A DNA stretch of 64,000 nucleotides from Aurelia coerulea. Taxonomy: Eukaryota; Cnidaria; Scyphozoa; Semaeostomeae; Ulmaridae. The stretch is from NCBI GenBank assembly GCA_039566865.1, contig CM076959.1, forward strand, positions 3,145,501 to 3,209,500, written 5' to 3'. The first letter of the stretch is position 1. Every line of letters begins with the position of its first letter. Positions 22,935-34,491 of this stretch are shown piece by piece. The notes beneath the pieces were generated by a model. That model was not told where the DNA came from. It saw nothing but the letters and a program-made list of their open reading frames with translations, and did no database searches. A program made the translations under genes and the position numbers.

Positions 22935-24014
22935 GGAAGCCTTGGTACAAAAGGACGATGACTGGGAAGAGTGGGATCTAGAGCAGCTTGTGGACAACTT
23001 GAGGAAGTATGTTGATAGACATCCTTTGCCAGTGGAGGATTCAACATCATCGAATCGTAATGTTTACAGGAAGCAGTACCAGGAAAATATGCAAGAATGG
23101 AAAAAGAGGGACAAAATGATGATGGCAAATGCTTTTCAGAAGAATTTTCGAAAATCACCTGCATGTGTTTATTGTGGTAAAGGCAATCATGGTAGTACCG
23201 ACTGCTTCAAGATTTTGGATGTCGCACACCGGAGGGAGATACTGAAGAAGAACAACATGTGTTACAATTGCACAGGGACAGGGCACATGGCATCAAAATG
23301 TAGATCAAGAGGATGCATCAAATGTGGAGGAAGGCATCACACGTCTCTCTGTGACAGTAGCCTGGCATATCAACAGCAGAGAAAATCTGACGTCAGTCAA
23401 GCTTCAGAAAAGGGTTTACGGGCAATGGATGAATCAACAACGCTGCATGCTTCAGTGGTGGCAAAAGTGAATGGAGTAAATGCAAGAATCATACTTGATA
23501 GCAGAGCAGGAAGCTTGTACGTGTGCACAAGTCTTTTGACGCAGTTGGGAATAAAGCCATTGAAAGTCGAAAGAAGAGCTATTGAGCAGATGTATGGTAC
23601 AATTACGAAGCAAGTGGAAATATATCCTGTAACAATTACATCAAACGTTGTGGATGGGCTCACATTTGATCGGAAATGCATAAATGGAGAAAAGGAAATT
23701 TTGACTTACTTACCAAATCCTCGAATCGACGACTTAAAGAAGAGATACAACAGGCTTCGACGGCTGACCTTCAGCGATGAAGAAAATCAACAAGAAAAGC
23801 TACCAGTTCACATAATTCTTGGTGCAGCAGACTATCAGAGGATAAAAACAACCGAACTGCAAGTTCTTGGACCAGATCCGAACAAAGACTCTGGAGCTGA
23901 ATTTAAGATGCTTGGCTGGACATTGTCAGGAAGGGCATTACACCCAAGTTTACAAGCAGAGAAAACATTCTTTCTGAAGTCAACACGCGATGAGTTTGAT
24001 CAGATGAGTTTGAT
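22935..24014 (+). pseudogene. BEL gag C-terminus with zinc knuckles and peptidase-like region
   Basis: The frame continues gag after the insertion. Three CCHC-type knuckles follow each other: CVYCGKGNHGSTDC, CYNCTGTGHMASKC and CIKCGGRHHTSLC. The next part (HASVVAKVNGVNARIILDSR) is the DUF1758-type aspartic peptidase. The expected D-S/T-G catalytic triplet reads D-S-R-A-G, so the peptidase is probably inactive. A GAAEFKMLGWTLSG-like segment (23897-23938) precedes the position where the reverse transcriptase should start. The frame ends at 24021. The 14-bp word GATGAGTTTGATCA occurs twice in tandem at 23990-24017, right at the deletion junction. Confidence 0.75.
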
Positions 24015-24017
24015 CAG

Positions 24018-24612
24018 CTGACAAAGAAGATAATCAGAGGATGTTATGGCTGCAAAAGATTCCATGCAACTGCATATGCAACCCCACCAGAAGGAAATTT
24101 GCCTAAGGATCGCACGGGAGGAGACCGACCTTTTCAAGTGATAGGCGTGGATTATGCAGGACTAATAGCCTACAAACAAAAGAACAAGGAGGGTAAAGCA
24201 TACATATCACTCTATTCTTGCAGCTTAACGAGAGCTATACACCTAGAGCTGTTGCCAAATCAAACAACGAAAGAGTTCCTGATAAGTTTGAAAAGATTCA
24301 GCGCAAGGCAAGGCAGACCAGAACAGATTGACTCTGACAATGGAAGGACATTCGTTGCAGGTGTTAAATGGTTGAAGAGGGTCTTGAAAGATGAAGCACT
24401 ACATAACACGCTGGCAAGACAGAACATTGTATGGCAATTCAATTTGAGTCCTGCTCCCTGGTGGGGAGGACAGGTTGAGCGAATGGTGGGACTTGTGAAG
24501 CAGTCGCTGTAAAAGACAATCGGCGGTGCAAAGCTCACTTGGAATGAGCTGAACGAAATCATGTTAGACATTAAAATTGCCCTAAACAACCGCCCCTTAA
24601 ACTATGCAGAGG
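24018..24612 (+). pseudogene. BEL integrase, premature stop
   Basis: The piece starts in the zinc-binding region (RGCYGCKRFHATAYATPPEG, before the first Met at 24099) and contains the catalytic core: first Asp in VIGVDYAGL, second in EQIDSDNGRTF, Glu in PWWGGQVERMVG. All three DDE residues are present. A TAA at 24510-24512 ends the frame at VKQSL, where family members continue; the same frame then reads IGGAKLTWNELNEI and NNRPL up to 24600. Integrase normally joins the LTR DNA copy to the host genome. The stop makes this copy non-functional. Confidence 0.75.
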
Positions 24613-24622
24613 ATGACAACAG

Positions 24623-25144
24623 TTGCCAACTTTGACACCCAGTATCCTGGTCCATGGTGAGCCAAATCTAATTCCAGAAGAAGAAGCTGATGGAATTGAG
24701 GATAAGGATTTGCGCAAGAGAGCCAAATACCTTCGTCGATGCAAGGATGTGTTGTGGTCAAGATGGACGGGGGAGTACATCAAAGCACTCAGGGAGCGAC
24801 ACAACCTAAAGCCCAAGTCAAAACAGATGGATTCCAAAGAAGGAGATGTGGTCATCATCAAAAGTGACCAGCGGAATCGAGGAAAGTGGAACCTTGGAAT
24901 CATAGTCAAACTAATCAAGGGCCGTGATGGAGTTGTGAGAGCTGCAAGACTGCGTGCAGGGAAATCTTACTTGGAGCAACCAGTACAGTTCTTATACCCC
25001 TTGGAGTTGTTGTGTGACGTATGGAAGGAAGAAGAGCAAGCACTTAACCTGGGAGCAAGAGAGTTTCGGCTGAGGAGGAAAGCCGCCACAGATGCAGAAA
25101 CAGCCGTCCAAATCATTGCGGATGAAGAAAATCAAGACTTTTGA
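24623..25144 (+). pseudogene. BEL integrase C-terminal (DUF5641-like) module
   Basis: In a new frame, after a shift near 24620, the sequence has LTPSILVHG, RRCKDVLWSRWTGEYIKALR, EGDVVIIKSD and the small barrel GKWNLGIIVKLIKGRDGVVR, ending in QPVQFLYPLEL. This module is typical of the C-terminal end of BEL/Pao polyproteins, followed by a basic tail. The stop at 25142-25144 is the expected end of pol, about 40 bp before the candidate LTR. Confidence 0.75.
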
Positions 25145-25186
25145 GGGACATAATATTTTATCTCTTTGCGATCAAATAGAGGAGTG

Positions 25187-25743
25187 TGTCGTGGATATTG
25201 TATTTTCGGGAACATTCCAGAACATTTGATTACAAAATTGCTTTGTTTACTTACCTTGTTATTGTTCGCTGGTTATGTCAACGTCATGCTTAATTAGATT
25301 ACTAGCCTTTACATCACCGGCTGCAACTTGTACCTAAATTTAGGCCTGTTTACATCTAGAATATTCCATGTAGCCTCGTATACAGCAAACTAACATAAAT
25401 CAGAGTATGTAGAACAATTTAGCGGGAACTAGAACATTTGTATTAGAGCTACTTAATACTTGATACGAGGGATACTTAATTTAGAAACTTATTCATTGCT
25501 GACTGTAGATGATATCAACGCTTGGTAATCATGACACATAATTGTAGAACAGTAAAAAACATATATATAGCCAAATTGTAACCCAGCTATCAGTTGAAAA
25601 TTGTGAGTAGAATAACAAGTTGAGAGTTGAGAGTATCTATCTTGAATCACAATCGAGAGCTGTATTAGATACACTGCGTGAGTTTGTGCTTATTACCTAC
25701 TATGAGAGTTATTGTCGTGGAGAACCAGACCAAATTCCCGACA
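25187..25743 (+). repeat. Candidate 3' LTR of BEL element
   Basis: It begins TGTCGTGG after the purine-rich AGAGGAG (possible polypurine tract) and ends ATTCCCGACA. A TATATATA word at about 25562 could be the promoter. TG..CA ends and position support an LTR, but no matching 5' copy was found by eye. Confidence 0.4.
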
Positions 25744-25744
25744 T

Positions 25745-27770
25745 TGAAAAATTGAAAATTTACATACCTACCGAAAATACCTATTGAAAATTTACATAAT
25801 TTACAGAACAATTTCGCTCCCTGGAGCTCCAGTTGCAGTGTTCACATGTAAAAGATCAAAATTATGTGTAGAGAAGAGAATACTTTTTGAATTCAAGGCA
25901 AAATAAAAAGATGTTACAAAGAATTCATAGCAATTGTAAAATCCAGTTTATCAATAGTCATCATGCTAAAAGGAGATGCTCTTCTCTTTGCACAACCTAT
26001 CATCCGACCAAAATTTAATGTAGTACGTTAAAATGTGAAATTGCATATTTTTAATGATATACGTTAAAACAAACTATTTGTTTGCATTTCTTTCTTTGCC
26101 TCGCTTTCATATCCTATTCAGGATGAGGCTAATGCGCAGGTTTGTTCGAAACAGGAAGGAAAGATGGCGGGTGAAAGTAAGTTTGCAATAATGTCTTCAC
26201 CACACTTGAATGATGCACTCTATTTTACTACTGCAGTTGTATCATGGCTTCAATTAAATTTTCTGATCTGGATCACGCAAGTAGATCTTTTTTTGTTATT
26301 GCTGGAATGATGTTTTGCACCAACTGCACTAAAAAGACTTGCATGCAGGCCTAGGCTTGTGGTAGTATGATGAGTAAATGAAGGCCTTACATGACCAGGG
26401 TAGGCTAGGCTTTTATGCACTTTGACAAAGACTTTGTGTTGATCATATTGTAAACAAAGAAAAACTTATTTAGGCTGATGACATGCATTCAAAATAAAAC
26501 ATATGAATGAAAGTGGGAATGAATGATATGAATTCAAAATATAAATGAAAAGGGGAATCGATGACATGGTGTAAACCTTTGGTTGGGGGTATGTAGCAAA
26601 AACAAACTTTCCACCCTGCTGGAGCAAGACTGAATTATGTTTTTTATGCGCGCGCAGATATCCCTCGAAACCGAGGCAATGGGGAAATCAGAATTATTAC
26701 AAACGCTCCTTTCCTCAATTCTAGAACTGACCAAAGCTGAAACCATAACAGCAACAACAACGAGCATAGGTGAAGGTCACATGGAAAGAGCTTAAACTGA
26801 AATACCTGAAATACGGAGAACATCCCAAAACAAACACAAGACAGTTTTCCACACAAGTAACCCGCGGAGTTTTACCCAGTTTATTAATCGCAAGCCAGTG
26901 TTGTAAAGAAATCAAACTATTTGATTCTGGGCAATAAAAATCTTTTGCAAAGCCTGAAGTTTCTGCTCTCTCAACTAACCCTTCGATGGACTAAAACTTC
27001 CCGCCCGACGTGCGTCACTGCGAGTAACATCGATGAGCGAGTACTATTTTCTGAACGCAGTCATGCTTACCTTGAAGTAAAAATTGTTCTGTAAAATGTA
27101 AAAAATTAGCTTTGCTCAACGACCAATTTGCCATAAAGGGAATACAAACATGAAATCAATGTCACAAGAAATTTGCGATATACTTCAAAACAACGAGAAT
27201 TTTGGCCTAATCTATCATAAACTGACCGCCTGGTACATCAAACCAAACATCAAGTAATCAATACTAACATAGGCTACGGACGGGGGTATAATTTTGACTT
27301 CACCTTGAGCTGTTGTCGTTGCTCTCCATTGTTTGCGGCTGCTAGATTGTAAACAAACAAAGATGGCTGGCTGGGAAATCAGCATAAAACCAACACGTAG
27401 ATATCTAATTTTTACAATGTCATCCCCTATTTTCCCGGCGGTACCGATACGATTTTCTGACAGCCAAATAAAATTTCGATCAATACAAAAAGTTTCCTGA
27501 AAAGGCTGCGGCCAGATTTTTTGCAAATTACATAGAAATTCGATCAATTTTTCCTCACTATTTTTGAACCAAAATCTAGTAACCTTGAAATTTCTTGGCT
27601 TGTGAGGCTCAGAAGAGTCAAATAGGCTTGCAATTCAATGAAATAAACAACAAAGTATCTACCTCTTCAAAAATAATTTTACTGCTTGTTTATTTCAAGG
27701 ATTTTGAACACTAGGAGGGTTTACTTTGGCAGACCAAAATACTTAGGCCGATAACCATGTGAAGATCACC
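25745..27770. other. No supported gene; possible short first exon
   Basis: AT-rich. The only gene-like signal is AGATGGCGGGTGAAA followed by GTAAGT at 26164-26182, which looks like a translation start plus splice donor, and an acceptor-like GCGCGCAG at 26657. Both are weak and are discussed as a finding. Frames on the minus strand at 26534-26915 and 27215-27547 show no family. Confidence 0.3.
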
Positions 27771-27771
27771 G

Positions 27772-28716
27772 GTACTTGTAATTGATCTTCTCAAAACAGG
27801 TAAATCCATAGGTCCCAACAGCATACCAATAAAACTATTAAAAATTCTCTCCCCTCATATATCTTCTCCGCTATCTCTAATCATCAATGAATCTTTCTCT
27901 TCTGGTATTTTCCCTGAAAATTTGCAGCATGCAAAAGTCATACCCTTGTTCAAAAAAGGCTGCTCTATGACAGTTTCAAATTATAGACCTATATCTCTTT
28001 TGTCTGTATTCAGTAAGATCACAGAAAAACTAATGTATAAGCGCCTATATAGTTTCTTAGAAATTCATAAAATCCTATATAATCTTCAGTTTGGCTTTCG
28101 TGCTTCTGATTCAGTAAATCATGCTTTAATTAGTTTAACAGAATCTATCAAAAACACCTTGGATAACAAACACTTTGGATGTGGAATCTTTATTGACCTC
28201 CAGAAAGCCTTTGATACTGTCAATCACCAAATCCTCCTAAACAAACTTGAACACTATGGTATTCGAGGCACAGCTCTAGCCTGGTTCAACTCATACCTTA
28301 GCAATAGAAAACAATATGTATCTGTAAATGGTCAAAATTCAAGTCATCGTAGTGTTACATGTGGTGTACCACAGGGCTCTGTCCTGGGTCCACTCCTTTT
28401 CCTCATTTACATAAATGATCTTCCAAACTCATCTAACAAACTATCTTTCTATCTCTTTGCTGATGACACAAACATCTACTTTGAATCTGATAGTCTGAAA
28501 AAACTACAAAAGGTTGTCAACAAAGAACTTAATAAGGTCAAGAGGTGGCTTGATGCTAACAAACTTGCATTAACTGTGGATAAAACTAACTGTATCATTT
28601 TTCACTCTTGCAAAAATTCTTTGGATGAAACTATAAACATAAAGATTGGTAAGGAGCCTGTAAGACAGGTTAAATATGTAAAGTTTATTGGACTTCTTTT
28701 GGACGAAAATCTGACT
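27772..28716 (+). pseudogene. LINE reverse transcriptase (CR1/Jockey-like), truncated at both ends
   Basis: An uninterrupted frame runs from before the first start-like codon: KSIGPNSIPIKLLKIL, then FPENLQHAKVIPLFKKG and NYRPISLLSVFSKITEKLM (fingers), motif A IDLQKAFDTVNH, motif B CGVPQGSVLGPLLFLIYIND, and motif C YLFADDTNIYF with both catalytic Asp residues. The thumb begins (VKRWLDANKLALTVDKT) and stops at GLLLDENLT, about 28713, where unrelated sequence starts. There are no internal stops, so this is a fairly recent fragment. Endonuclease and 3' end are absent; an endonuclease fragment of a similar LINE lies downstream at 29291. Confidence 0.85.
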
Positions 28717-28739
28717 GAGACTAGCAATATGGGGATGGT

Positions 28740-29290
28740 TCACTAGACATTAACAAAGATGTCATCAGCGTAGGGGGAGATAGAATTTGGGGGGGGGGTT
28801 GCCTGATAACAAATCCATTGTTTAAGAAAATTTTGCCTGACTTAAGGCCGATTCCTGCCTGATTATGGCTGATTTTTGCAAAATTTTCAGACATTGAGCC
28901 CATTGTCTCCTATGAAAAAGGTACCCAAATTTGACAAAAAAAAATGCAACTCAACTTTCTCTTTAAGTGTCAGTAACAGAGACAGTAGGAGATGAAAGCA
29001 GTCTGAGTTCAAGAGATGTTAGGTTGTTAGGACCTAACACACTACCAACAAAAGTTGCTCGGTCTTAAATTGTGACACACATTTGGGTAAAAGTCTCCAT
29101 AGCATCATTATCTATCTCCATCGGGATGTCCAACTCAGTTAAACTCACGACAGGAACCTCCCATGGAGCAACCAAACAGGAACCACATTTACATACTGCC
29201 TTGCGAATCACTGTAGAAGAGCCTGATGAAAAGCAATAGATATGCCTTCAATGCTCAATTTTAAATAATGTTTCAATATTTCCATTCACC
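28740..29290. other. Unassigned spacer between LINE pieces
   Basis: It holds a G-run repeat (28735-28900, GGAGATAGAATTTGG.. then TTGCCTGATA) related to 49720-49800. A short minus-strand frame with a KAVCKCGSCLVAPWE segment lies near 29070-29225 and was not recognised. Confidence 0.35.
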
Positions 29291-29872
29291 TTGGAGTCTG
29301 ACACTGTGTTCCTTGGACTAAAGGAATTAGACATACCCTCTATCACAGATACCTTGCCTTCGTTTGAGATAGTGTCTCAACTGACTAACCTTCCCAATTT
29401 ATCTGATTATGATACAGATGAGAACTTGAACCTCAATATTACCTCACAGTATGCCACTGTTCAAGAAGTTGCCTCTATAGAACTGTCTGAAAAGGACCTT
29501 TCACTTTTTCACATGAATATTAGAAGCCATTCTCTCCATTTTGATGAACTTCATGCTCTCCTCTCAAGTCTCAGTATTGACTTTCAAGTCATAGGTCTTT
29601 CTGAAATAAAGGTTTCATCTGATACTCAAATGAAAGCCAATATTGATCTACCTGGTTATAAGTTTCATTACACTCCTTGTCACAGCTCAGCTGGTGGTGT
29701 AGGAATCTATGTTAGATCTAATCTTGAATCTAACAAAAGGGATGACCTTTGTGTGCGTGATGTTGATTTTGAAACTGTCTGGATCGAGATTAGTAATCCA
29801 AAGGCAAAAAATGTGATTTGCTGCTGTGTCTATAGACATCCAAGTTCTGATATCAGCAAGGTTAATCAGTAG
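29291..29872 (+). pseudogene. LINE endonuclease (APE-type) N-terminal fragment
   Basis: The frame contains LSLFHMNIRSHSLHFDELHA (the conserved N of the APE fold), VIGLSEIKVSS (catalytic E region, where family members have SETW), GVGIYVRSNL and VICCCVYRHPSSD. These are the first motifs of CR1/Jockey-type endonucleases. The 5' part (about 75 residues) is a variable leader. The fragment ends abruptly at 29872, before the later catalytic Asp and His motifs. It is on the same strand as the reverse transcriptase fragment but downstream of it, opposite to the normal EN-RT order. Confidence 0.75.
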
Positions 29873-29879
29873 TCATGTA

Positions 29880-32800
29880 CTTGATCTAACAGCGCCTGTG
29901 ATTGGTTGATCTTGCTAGAGGGGGATTTCTAGGGTCTCGGAAGTAACTTGAATTCTGATTGGCTCTTGAGGGGAATCACGAAAGGTTTGGCCAATCACAT
30001 CGCAATATGTCTGAAAATGGTTGACAAGTTTATCAGAGGCAACAACCACAACATGTCATGAAGAAGCTGGCTGTGAGTCTGGTGAGATACTTCGACTATT
30101 AGTTCAGCGAGGAGGCATGCGAATCGTGCATAAAATGGGAGTAATATTTTGCAACTTTGCCAATTGAAACATTCTGATTGTGCTGGAAGTCTTTGTAAGC
30201 AATACTGCAGAATCCAATGAGATAACAAGTGACTTGATGAAGGCCTACCCTAAGAAGCTAGGCCAAAGAAAGTGAAAGCTCTCGAAGAAACATCATGGTT
30301 ATTATTGGTAATAGAGAGGTTTGTAACTTTTCAGCTGTTGTGACACTAGTAATGAATGAAATTGATCTTATTTTGTTGATAGAACTTCGTTGTCCCAGGT
30401 TGCAAAGCCACTTATTGTTTATGAAACCATGATTCACCGATCTTTGTGTGCCTTACTTCTTTAGTTTGGCCTTCTATAGGACAGTACACCTCAAGGCCTC
30501 AAGGCCTAGGACCCTCGCAACAACAAACAAGAAGACACAAAAGCATCTGCATCGTAAATTATTGAAATACTCAACAATTTGTGAACGTTTCATATCATAC
30601 AGTACATCATTATTATCGATGTACTGTGGAGGCTATTATAAGCCTTTGACAGTTCAATTCAATTTGTTTTGTACAATAATACTTTCACTAAACACTTCAC
30701 AATCATCCAATCCAATGGCAATCACAGGGTATTTTTTAACGTACTGACTGGTGGAACAATGTCCCTGTCTGTGGGCCCTTTTCATTCTCCCTTGTGAACA
30801 AAACAGTGTGCTTCTTTAGCTTATCATGTTGTGTGTGTATATATATATATATCAAAAACATTATTTAAACAATGCAGTTTGAAGCTTTGTGCCTTTTTTG
30901 GATTTTAATATATTTTGGGTGAGTGATTTTGTGACTGATGATGCGCATTGACTTATGCCTTTGTTGTAAATTTGTACCGTAAAAAATTGGAGGCCCTTTT
31001 ATCTTAGAGATTTCTAATATGGTACGCTATCACAAAAGGCTGTATGTGTCTTTACTGGTTAAAACAGTGCTCAATGCCATGTAGGCTAATATGGTACGCT
31101 ATAACTTATATGATATGATGCCCATGAAAGGTGCACATCTGGCTATTGTTTAAGAAACTATTATTCTATTGTTCTTCCTTTGTCATCATCTGTGCTCAGA
31201 ACATCAAAAGCAGTCTTTCCTCATAGAACATTCCAAAAACGTATAAACCAAACCAAATGTAATATTTAACAAGCATGGGTTGTTTTATTCTGACCTTAGA
31301 AAAGGGGTCATCACATTCATCAAATCCAGTAAAGTCACGCTTTTCTAAAAACTTTGGACATCACATACTCTTGTGCACTATATAGTCAACAATTTTACCG
31401 CAGTGTATATGATGACTTCCTTCTAGAAGTTTCAAGGTGTAGCATGTAAGACATAACTTCAGATGCAGCAAGGAAAAATAGGTCAGCAAGGTTTTTCAAG
31501 ATAAAAAGGCTGAAACAATGACTGGCTCCTGAATGAATTTATTATGTATGGGTTTCTTGTTGAAAATTAGTTATATTTGTGGGTACTACTAAATATAACT
31601 ATTTGAGTACTACTAACAATCTGTCTGAACACCCCTTGTGACATCCCTGGGTTTGCACCAACGTGGTCTTAGAGTTCTAAAGAGAATAACATTTGGGCCC
31701 AGAGCTTAAAAATGGAAGTTATCAACATGAAAACTCTGTTACAATGCCTGATTAACAATGCTTCAACAAGTAAATTCTCCGTCAGTCAAACGCATTCAGC
31801 ATTGCATCCAACATTTGAAACAAAATTTGTTTTTGATCTCCATCAAACTTCATGCAAGATCAATTTGCAAATGTTATCCAACATGGTTGGTCAAACGCAT
31901 CCAACATATAATTAAACAAAGGTCTCCAGCATGTTGGATGAAATATTGGATGCCTTTGACCTGGGGTTAAGACAACTTCTAAGCATACCAGTGGTTTAAA
32001 CACCAGTGATATTGTTTTTTTTTCAGCTTGCAACTGCATATCATATGTCAATGACAAAAGCCCAAAGATTGTCTGGTTTTCTGCCACTCTTGAGGAAGTT
32101 CACAGATCTCTGATTTGAAGAAAAGATTTGAAAGAACAAACTTTGACAAAGACATTTTTAAAATGAGAGGCATATGAGCTGTTGGGACTTTAAGTTTACA
32201 GGATGTGTAATTTTGGCTGATGCAATTTGAATGAGTTGGATGGAATAAATTACTTTGTTAGATATGGTTGATTTTCTCAAATTTACGTTGTTTATTTTTG
32301 CTTAGATTTTCTCTTTGAATGAGTGAATGGCATTTTCCTTTCATTGTGACTGAATTGAAAAGCCCTGCAATTTGTCAAATTGTATGTTTTGTCAGGTTGC
32401 TGAACCCTTTCTTGTTTATGCTTAGCAGGGGTCCAATCAGCAGGGGCACAGCTACGGTGGGGGTCCTGGGGGTCCACACCCCTGCCCTTTTTGGAAAAGG
32501 GCAAATAAGTGCCCTTTTTAGGGAGAAAATTATGTTAATTTGACACGTTACTGACCGGTACTTTTAAGGGTTCTTGGGATGAAGTATCAATATTTGTTGA
32601 ATGCTTTCTTGAATTGCTAAGATCTTGAACATAGTTTAAGAATTCACTATGCTTGAATTGGATTTATCGTTCCGAAATTATCAGCAATTTTCTAAACATT
32701 GAGGCTCAAAAACTTGCAAATTCGGCTGAAAATTTCAACAGATTTCTGCAACTCCTTTATGTCTTATATGGCACATGTGAAAAGCACTTACAAATTAGAT

Positions 32801-33020
32801 GCTCAAAGACAAGACTCATTTTGTTATAAGAAGCAGTTGCAAGAAAATTTTACGACCAGGTGAGCAAAAACAATCCCATTTGAAAGACCAGTGCTGTCTG
32901 GATATGAAGGCAAAGATATTGTTCATGTTCAAATTAATTTTACATTTGCCTAATGAAATCGGCAACTTCATCTCAAAATTTTCTCAAAAAACAAAGCCCA
33001 TTCAAAAATCTTCAAAGTAG
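29880..33020. other. Long stretch without recognised genes
   Basis: Noted: three ATTGG/CCAAT words at 29895-30000; GATGAAGGCCTACCC near 30237, similar to retroposon tails; a (TG)n(TA)n run at 30830-30851; a cluster of ATCCAACAT/ATGTTGGAT words at 31800-31955; and a GGGGTCC..CACCCCTGCCC segment with poly-G/C at 32430-32520. No coding frame has supporting features. Confidence 0.4.
30830..30853. repeat. (TG)n(TA)n microsatellite
   Basis: TGTGTGTG followed by eight TA units. Confidence 0.85.
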
Positions 33021-33023
33021 GCC

Positions 33024-34066
33024 GAAAATTTTACTTTAATTTCCCCAGAACAAGATTCACATTCAGATTCAGAACAAGATTCAGATTCAGAAAAACTTAC
33101 CAATATAATGACAATAGCGCAAACAATGAAAATCTGACAGAAACCAAAACTAATTTACTGATTAGAACACATCATTAGCTTCATTTTGAGAGGTCATACA
33201 ATTTCATACCCCAGGGGGGTTTTTCAGGAAAACGGGGAGTTGGTCCCAAAGTTGGCAAACAGTCAGTAGGCTCTTGTAACTATACCAAAGACCATTTTTT
33301 CAAAATGGTAAAATTTATTAATCAAAACCAATTTACTGATTAGAACACATCATTAGCTTCATTTTGAGGGGTCATACAATTTCATACCCCAGGGGGTTTT
33401 TTCAGGAAAACGGGGAGTTGGTCCCAAAGTTTGCAAACAGTCAGTAGGCTCTTGTAACTATACCAAAGACCATTTTTTCAAAATGGTAAAATTTATTAAT
33501 CAAAACCATTTTACTGATTAGAACACATCATTAGCTTCATTTTGAGGGGTCATACAATTTCATACCCCAGGGGGGCTTTTCAGGAAAACGGGCACAGTGA
33601 TCCAGAATGGCAAAATAATGTAATAAATGCTGAAAAATGAAAGTTCTCAAAATCAATCACGCTGTAGCTCACTTGAAAGAGCAATGATTGGCAGTCAAAA
33701 TAGAAGGAGAATTATTAAGATTGGACCTATGAGAGCCAAGATACAGATTTTTAAAGTTTTAAAAAATCATAAGTTTACAAATTTGAATTCGAAAAGACAA
33801 TGAACACTAGATTTAGTCTAACTTCAAAATTCAATTCCTCTGCTCACACAACTCCAATTCTTGAAATTATTTTTTTATGTTGATCATATTTATCTCAGTA
33901 TTATGTGTGTTTCATGTTATGAAAACGAGTGGAAAATCTTTGCAACTTTTTTGCGAATTACTACAAGTACTATATTTAAGGATAAAAACTGATATTTAAG
34001 TAAAAACAGTTAAAAATCTAGAAGACACTGGTCTAACGCTTTCTTAGCAAAAAATGTTACAATTAA
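33024..34066 (+). repeat. Left arm of a large inverted repeat (first part)
   Basis: The sequence is the reverse complement of 39597-40820, from CTTTAATTTCCCCAGAAC outward end to AAAATGTTACAATTAA inner end. It includes 178-bp tandem repeats beginning TTTACTGATTAGAACACATC at 33154, 33332 and 33510. The arm continues at 38847 after the inserted DIRS element. No gene. The outer ends show no clear target duplication. Confidence 0.85.
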
Positions 34067-34111
34067 TTATAAAATTAAACAAACACTTACGTGTGCAGTT
34101 TGATTGGGATT

Positions 34112-34176
34112 ATTTTCCATACCTAGAACCAGAGCGATGTGGGATTTATGTGAGCGACGCGGCGACCCTCGGCCTG
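34112..34176 (+). repeat. DIRS left inverted terminal repeat
   Basis: TTATTTTCCATACCTAGAAC.. followed by GAGCGACGCGGCGACCCTCG mirrors the right repeat at 38782-38846. The part between the two conserved blocks has diverged (CAGAGCGATGTGGG against CAGACCTCTGTCTGG). The extremity of the element is about 45 bp further left. Confidence 0.8.
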
Positions 34177-34268
34177 ATTAAAAGACATACCAGGAGCAGC
34201 TGCCAGTCCTAAAAACTAAGTAAAATGAGGTTTCCTACAAGAAAAGGGGGTCAAATACGTTGTTTGGG

Positions 34269-34409
34269 AGGGTGGGCACATAAATCCCACATCGCTCTGG
34301 TTCTAGGTATGGAAAATAATCCCAATCAAACTGCACACGTAAGTGTTTGTTTAATTTTATAATTATTTTCCATACTAGAACCCAGACCTCTGTCTGGTAT
34401 TTATATGAG
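34269..34409 (+). repeat. DIRS internal complementary region
   Basis: 34269-34362 is the reverse complement of the left extremity (34067-34154). It is directly followed by 34363-34409, the reverse complement of the right extremity (38800-38846). The boundary therefore reproduces, inverted, the junction formed if the element's two ends were joined. In the DIRS replication model this region templates completion and circularisation of the DNA copy. Confidence 0.88.
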
Positions 34410-34491
34410 AGTTCAAAGAAGACTGGCAGAATATGTCGAGGGATAATACAGGTTTAGCAATAAATCAAAGATTCTTCAATCAAAACTCAAT

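Larger units (their letters stand above)
19440..25743 (+). mobile_element. BEL/Pao LTR retrotransposon, defective
   Basis: The order gag (DUF1759-like), CCHC knuckles, aspartic peptidase-like region, integrase and C-terminal DUF5641-like module is diagnostic for BEL/Pao. The whole reverse transcriptase-RNase H segment is missing between the peptidase and the integrase zinc-binding region (junction near 24015). The coding frame is further broken by an indel near 20530, a stop at 24510, a shift near 24620 and an insertion at 20748-22930. The left boundary is approximate. The candidate 3' LTR (25187-25743) and the presumed 5' LTR both end in AATTCCC-CA but otherwise look different by eye, so the element may be old or chimeric. 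Confidence 0.75.

Noticed and set aside
29070..29225. Minus-strand frame with KAVCKCGSC segment
   Set aside because: Short, no splice context I could confirm and no family recognised; noted only in the spacer entry.
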